Source: Christensenella intestinihominis
GTDB lineage: Bacteria; Bacillota; Clostridia; Christensenellales; Christensenellaceae
Assembly (NCBI RefSeq): GCF_001678845.1
Contig: NZ_MAIQ01000001.1
Coordinates: 209,146 to 273,145 of the forward strand
Length of the DNA stretch: 64,000 nt
Direction of reading: 5' to 3'
The translations under genes and the position numbers were made by a program. Positions 60,524 through 64,000 of the stretch are shown piece after piece; positions within the stretch are counted from its first letter, which is position 1, and each line of letters begins with the position of its first letter. The notes under the pieces are model-generated. The model saw only the letters and a program-made list of their open reading frames with translations. It had not been told where the DNA came from and made no database searches.

Positions 60524-62684
60524 CCGTTTTCTTTTTCTGGTTCGTCACACATTCCGGATTCGAGCATTTCTTATAAGTTTTGCCGCCGTAGCGAAATTTG
60601 GCTTCCACCATATAAGCGCCGCATTCCGGACATTTTTCCTCAAGCGGTTTATCCCACGATACAAAATCGCAGTTTGGATAATTTTCACATCCGTAAAAGC
60701 TTTTTCCGGATTTACCCGCACGCTTGATGACCACTTTTCCGCCGCATTTTGGGCATGGTACGTCAATTTGCTTAATAATGGGCTTGGTGTTTTTGCATTC
60801 CGGATAATTCGGGCAGGCAAGAAATTCACCGAACCGGCCGGTCTTATAAACCATGTTGGCCCCGCATTTTTCACAAATAACATCCGAAACCTTTTCCGGC
60901 AGTTTTACGCGCTCAATATTTTTTTCGCCGGCTTCAAGGTCCTTTTCAAAGGGCCCGTAGAAATCCTCGATTACTTTTTTCCAGTCGTTGCCTTCCTGCT
61001 CCACGCCATCGAGCTTTTCTTCCATGTCGGCAGTGAACGCAATATCAACAATATCGGAAAAATTCTTTGCCATCAAATCCGTCACAATTTCGCCAAGCTC
61101 GGTCGGGATAAAGGATTTTGCTTCCTTGTGAACATATCCCCGGTCCTGAATCGTCGAAATGATAGGCGCATAGGTACTCGGACGGCCGATTCCCCGTTCC
61201 TCGAGGAATTTAATCAGTGCCGCTTCCGTATAGCGCGCGGGCGGCTGGGTGAAGTTCTGTTTGGGCGTTACCCCAAGGCATTCCAGCGTTTCGCCCTCTT
61301 CCGCCTTCGGCAGCATCTTCTGGTCGTCGTCTTCCGTCTTGGAATCGTAAATTGCGAGATGCCCCTTAAACAGGATACGCGAACCGCTCGCCTTAAAGGT
61401 GTGCCCGTTCGCATCGATATCATAGCTTAACGTCTCAAACTGCGCAGGCATCATCTGGCTTGCCAAAAAACGCGTATAAATCAGCTTGTAAAGCTTATAC
61501 TGGTCATTCGTCAGGTATTGCTTAATGCTGTCCGGCGTGTTTTCGATATAAGTAGGACGAATGGCCTCGTGGGCGTCCTGCGCATTTTTACGTCCTTTAT
61601 AAACATTGGGTTTTGCCGGCGCGTATTCGTCGCCGTATGTCTGCCTGATATGGCCGAGCGCCGCCTCCTGCGCCTCCGCCGATACGCGCGTTGAATCTGT
61701 CCTCATATACGTGATGAGGCCGACGGTGTTCCCGTCTTTCAGCGGAACGCCCTCATACAGCATCTGCGCAAGCATCATTGTCTTTTTCGCGGTGAAGCCG
61801 AGCTTTCCCGAAGCGGATTGCTGCAAAAAGCTTGTCGTAAACGGCGGCAATGCATTTTTCTTACGCGTACCGCTCTTTACCTTGGAAACGACAAAATCCG
61901 CTCCCTTTACCGCATCCAGCACTGCCTGGGCGTCTTTTTCCATATCCAGCTTTGCTTTCTTGCTTCCCTGGCCGTAATATTTCGCCTCGAATTCCTGTTG
62001 GTCTTTTTTAAGGCTGGCGCTGATTGTCCAGAATTCTTCCGGTTTGAAATTGCGGATTTCATTTTCGCGGTCGACAATCACTTTCACCGCGACGCTCTGT
62101 ACCCGCCCGGCGGAAAGCCCTTTCCTTACCTTTTTCCAAAGCAAAGGACTCAATTTATAGCCAACGAGACGGTCAAGAACCCGGCGTGCCTGCTGCGCGT
62201 CCACCCGGTCCATATCAATGGAACGCGGATGGCTGATTGCGTTCGTAACCGCGTCCTTGGTAATTTCATTAAATTCAATCCTGCTGACATCTGTCGGGTC
62301 CAGTCCCAAAATATTTGCAATATGCCAGGAGATCGCTTCCCCTTCGCGGTCCGGGTCGGTTGCCAGATACACCTTGGAAGACTTTTTTGCTTCGTCTTTC
62401 AGGGTCTTGATTAACTGCGCCTTCCCACGAATCGTCGTGTATTCCGGTTCAAAATTATTCTCGACATCCACCCCGATTTTGCTTTTCGGCAAATCGCGCA
62501 AATGTCCGTTCGACGCGCGCACCGCGTAGCCCTTACCGAGAAACTTTTCAATTGTTTTCGCTTTTGCCGGGGACTCTACGATCACCAGCTTCTGATTGGA
62601 CGCTTTCGTTTTCCCCGTCGTCTTTTTTGCCGTTTTCTTTTTTACGGTAGTTTTCTTTGCAGCCACAGCCGCTTCCTTTGCCAT
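60504..62684 (-). CDS. topA: DNA topoisomerase I
   Basis: A 726-residue type IA enzyme that relaxes negative supercoils. After a lysine/alanine-rich tail (1-28) comes the Toprim domain (LVIVESPAKAKTIEKFLG, ATDPDREGEAISWH), the active tyrosine in GLITYMRTDSTRVS and three C-terminal zinc ribbons with four cysteines each (about 585-705, such as CEKCGANMVYKTGRFGEF). The last is followed by a basic end. Complete. Confidence 0.97.
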   Translation of the reverse strand: MAKEAAVAAKKTTVKKKTAKKTTGKTKASNQKLVIVESPAKAKTIEKFLGKGYAVRASNGHLRDLPKSKIGVDVENNFEPEYTTIRGKAQLIKTLKDEAKKSSKVYLATDPDREGEAISWHIANILGLDPTDVSRIEFNEITKDAVTNAISHPRSIDMDRVDAQQARRVLDRLVGYKLSPLLWKKVRKGLSAGRVQSVAVKVIVDRENEIRNFKPEEFWTISASLKKDQQEFEAKYYGQGSKKAKLDMEKDAQAVLDAVKGADFVVSKVKSGTRKKNALPPFTTSFLQQSASGKLGFTAKKTMMLAQMLYEGVPLKDGNTVGLITYMRTDSTRVSAEAQEAALGHIRQTYGDEYAPAKPNVYKGRKNAQDAHEAIRPTYIENTPDSIKQYLTNDQYKLYKLIYTRFLASQMMPAQFETLSYDIDANGHTFKASGSRILFKGHLAIYDSKTEDDDQKMLPKAEEGETLECLGVTPKQNFTQPPARYTEAALIKFLEERGIGRPSTYAPIISTIQDRGYVHKEAKSFIPTELGEIVTDLMAKNFSDIVDIAFTADMEEKLDGVEQEGNDWKKVIEDFYGPFEKDLEAGEKNIERVKLPEKVSDVICEKCGANMVYKTGRFGEFLACPNYPECKNTKPIIKQIDVPCPKCGGKVVIKRAGKSGKSFYGCENYPNCDFVSWDKPLEEKCPECGAYMVEAKFRYGGKTYKKCSNPECVTNQKKKTDAKKEG

Positions 62685-62750
62685 TCGCTTCCTCCAAATA
62701 AATCCCTATACTATATTATTATAATCCATTCGAAACATTTGTAATGTAAA

Positions 62751-63857
62751 CTAACTGTTAATTCTGAATCGGTCGCCCGGAAGCCCCTCTATCAGCCCTT
62801 TGAGCTCCATCACGGTAAGAGCCGTATTGACATCCTTTACTGCGATGCCGGTTTCCACCGCAAGCTCCCCTGCCGATAAATTCTCCTTTAAAAGCAGATT
62901 ATATATCTGCGCTTCCAATAAATCAAGCTTATTTGTTTCATTTTCGTCTTTTTGCAGCGAGGCATTGCGCTTCATTTGCCATCCCATGCCATTCATGACA
63001 TCAGCCGCATTCCGCACTGCCGGCGCGCCTGAATCCATCAAATAAAGGGGCAGTTTTGCCACCGGGGATTTCAGGTCGCATATCATGGCATAAACTTCCC
63101 GACCCTGGCGCAAGGCATCGTCCACCGTAATCCGCGCCCCGCTCCGCTCGCCGCCTTCTCCCGCAATAAGCACGCTGGAAAGTCCGGACACAATCCGGTT
63201 GCGCTGCGGAAAAAATTGCGGCTTCGGTTCCGTGCCGGGCAAAAATTCCGAAATGACGGCGCCCCGCTCCAAAATACGTTCGTACAAGATACGGTTTTCA
63301 GGCGGATATATCACATCGGCTCCGCAGCCGAGAACAGCGGCTGTGACCCCGTTTGCTTCCAGCGCGCCCGTATGCGCGGCCGTATCGATCCCGCGCGCCA
63401 TACCGGAAACAATTACCACGCCTTCCCCCGCCAAGCCTCCGGCAATGGAACGGGCAGTTGAAAAGCCATTTTTAGTCGGTTTCCTTGAGCCGACGATAGC
63501 ACAGGACATTTCATCAAAGCAGGGCAAATTACCCTTATAAAACAAAACCGGGGGCGGATTTTCGATTTCAGCCAGGATTTGGGGATAATTTTGGTTCAAG
63601 CGGGTCAAAATGCGAATCCCCTTTTTCGAGCAAACCTCCAGGAGCCCGTCTATATAGGCTTCGTTTGCACTCGTACAAAGAGCGGCTCCCTGCCGGGCGG
63701 TAACAGTTTTGACACGCTCCGGTATGGAACTGCATTCATGGAACGCCCGCTCAAGGTCTGTAAACACATTCAAGGTATCATAGAAGCGAACCGGCCCGAT
63801 TCCGTCGACGGAGGAAAGCCACAGCCAATACCGTTCTTCCTGCGTAATTTCAGTCAT
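62751..63857 (-). CDS. dprA: DNA processing protein DprA
   Basis: Loads RecA on incoming single-stranded DNA in natural transformation. The 368-residue protein starts at ATG 63857 (GGGGG 7 bases upstream) and has a short helical part, the Rossmann core ([54 protein letters not shown]) and a C-terminal winged helix (about 295-365). The start overlaps the comM stop by 8 bases. Competence itself cannot be judged from this gene. Confidence 0.94.
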   Translation of the reverse strand: MTEITQEERYWLWLSSVDGIGPVRFYDTLNVFTDLERAFHECSSIPERVKTVTARQGAALCTSANEAYIDGLLEVCSKKGIRILTRLNQNYPQILAEIENPPPVLFYKGNLPCFDEMSCAIVGSRKPTKNGFSTARSIAGGLAGEGVVIVSGMARGIDTAAHTGALEANGVTAAVLGCGADVIYPPENRILYERILERGAVISEFLPGTEPKPQFFPQRNRIVSGLSSVLIAGEGGERSGARITVDDALRQGREVYAMICDLKSPVAKLPLYLMDSGAPAVRNAADVMNGMGWQMKRNASLQKDENETNKLDLLEAQIYNLLLKENLSAGELAVETGIAVKDVNTALTVMELKGLIEGLPGDRFRINS

Positions 63858-64000
63858 AGGCGTTCCCCCAATATTTCCTGTCAAGCGTACGATATTGAAT
63901 CGCCTCCGCGATATGCGCCGCCTGGACGGCGTCGCTTGCCTCGAGATCGGCAATCGTACGGGCTGTCAGCATCACGCGCGTATAGGAACGCGCGCTTAGG
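63850..64000 (-). CDS. comM: YifB/ComM family AAA ATPase (partial, C-terminal end only)
   Basis: Fifty codons reach the window edge: [20 protein letters not shown] and [18 protein letters not shown] are the C-terminal domain of Mg-chelatase-like ComM/YifB. ComM helps branch migration in transformation. comM-dprA-topA is a common order in Clostridia. The main part lies outside the window. Confidence 0.88.
   Translation of the reverse strand, partial: LSARSYTRVMLTARTIADLEASDAVQAAHIAEAIQYRTLDRKYWGNAYD

Noticed and set aside
1-64000. CRISPR arrays, insertion sequences and rRNA genes
   Set aside because: I looked for regular spaced repeats, transposase genes with ends, and rRNA signatures and saw none in the window.

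Overview
The window comes from a low-to-mid GC Gram-positive bacterium of the Clostridia type. The evidence is the gene families and order: FliY instead of FliN, a FlbD-MotA-MotB-FliL-FliM-FliY block, CheC/CheD, an IspH-ribosomal protein S1 fusion, and the DUF2273/AmaP/Asp23 and HslVU clusters. No spoIIIA genes are seen at the efp-asp23-nusB position where spore-forming Clostridia often keep them. A motile, non-sporulating lineage such as a Christensenella relative would fit, but I cannot prove the genus.

Layout. (1) 1-28694, almost all on the minus strand: a motility and chemotaxis locus. In transcription order it reads cheC, cheD, cheY, cheA, cheW, one chemoreceptor, fliF, fliG, fliH, fliI, fliJ, motE, fliK, flgD, flgE, flbD, motA, motB, fliL, fliM, fliY, cheB. 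A second block follows: fliK2, a papain-like cell-wall hydrolase, fliD, fliS, a FliT/FlgN-like gene, yaaR and cheR (cut by the window edge). One gene, fhlX at 7090-7383, is on the plus strand with its own promoter. (2) 28695-30544: a lone tyrosine recombinase enclosed by two perfect 28-bp inverted copies of a palindromic site. A strong promoter inside the enclosed segment fires outward to the right. (3) 30545-33415: a small FliD-like gene and the flagellin gene, divergent, each with a sigma-D-type promoter; the flagellin leader has CsrA-type sites. (4) 33527-35460: a YcxB-like and a HIRAN-domain gene. (5) 35471-39803, minus strand: an operon with a sigma-D-type promoter encoding FapA, a degenerate EAL protein, ComFB and an active-looking diguanylate cyclase. 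(6) 40019-40619: six tRNA genes. (7) 40798-64000, minus strand: a long housekeeping run from comM and dprA down to ispH-rpsA.

How it works together. The most interesting reading is that 28945-30360 is an invertible promoter cassette carrying its own recombinase, next to the first gene (cheC) of the chemotaxis/flagellar operon. In the orientation shown, the strong promoter points away from cheC. Inversion would turn it to face cheC and the genes behind it. That would make motility phase-variable (ON/OFF), with the sigma-D-dependent genes (flagellin, FliD-like protein, c-di-GMP operon) following. The inverted sites, promoter and gene order are read directly from the sequence; inversion and its effect are inference. 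Further small switches or controls may sit in the cheC leader (an 11-bp tandem duplication that moves the ribosome-binding site away from the cheC start) and at fliF (apparent CTG start).
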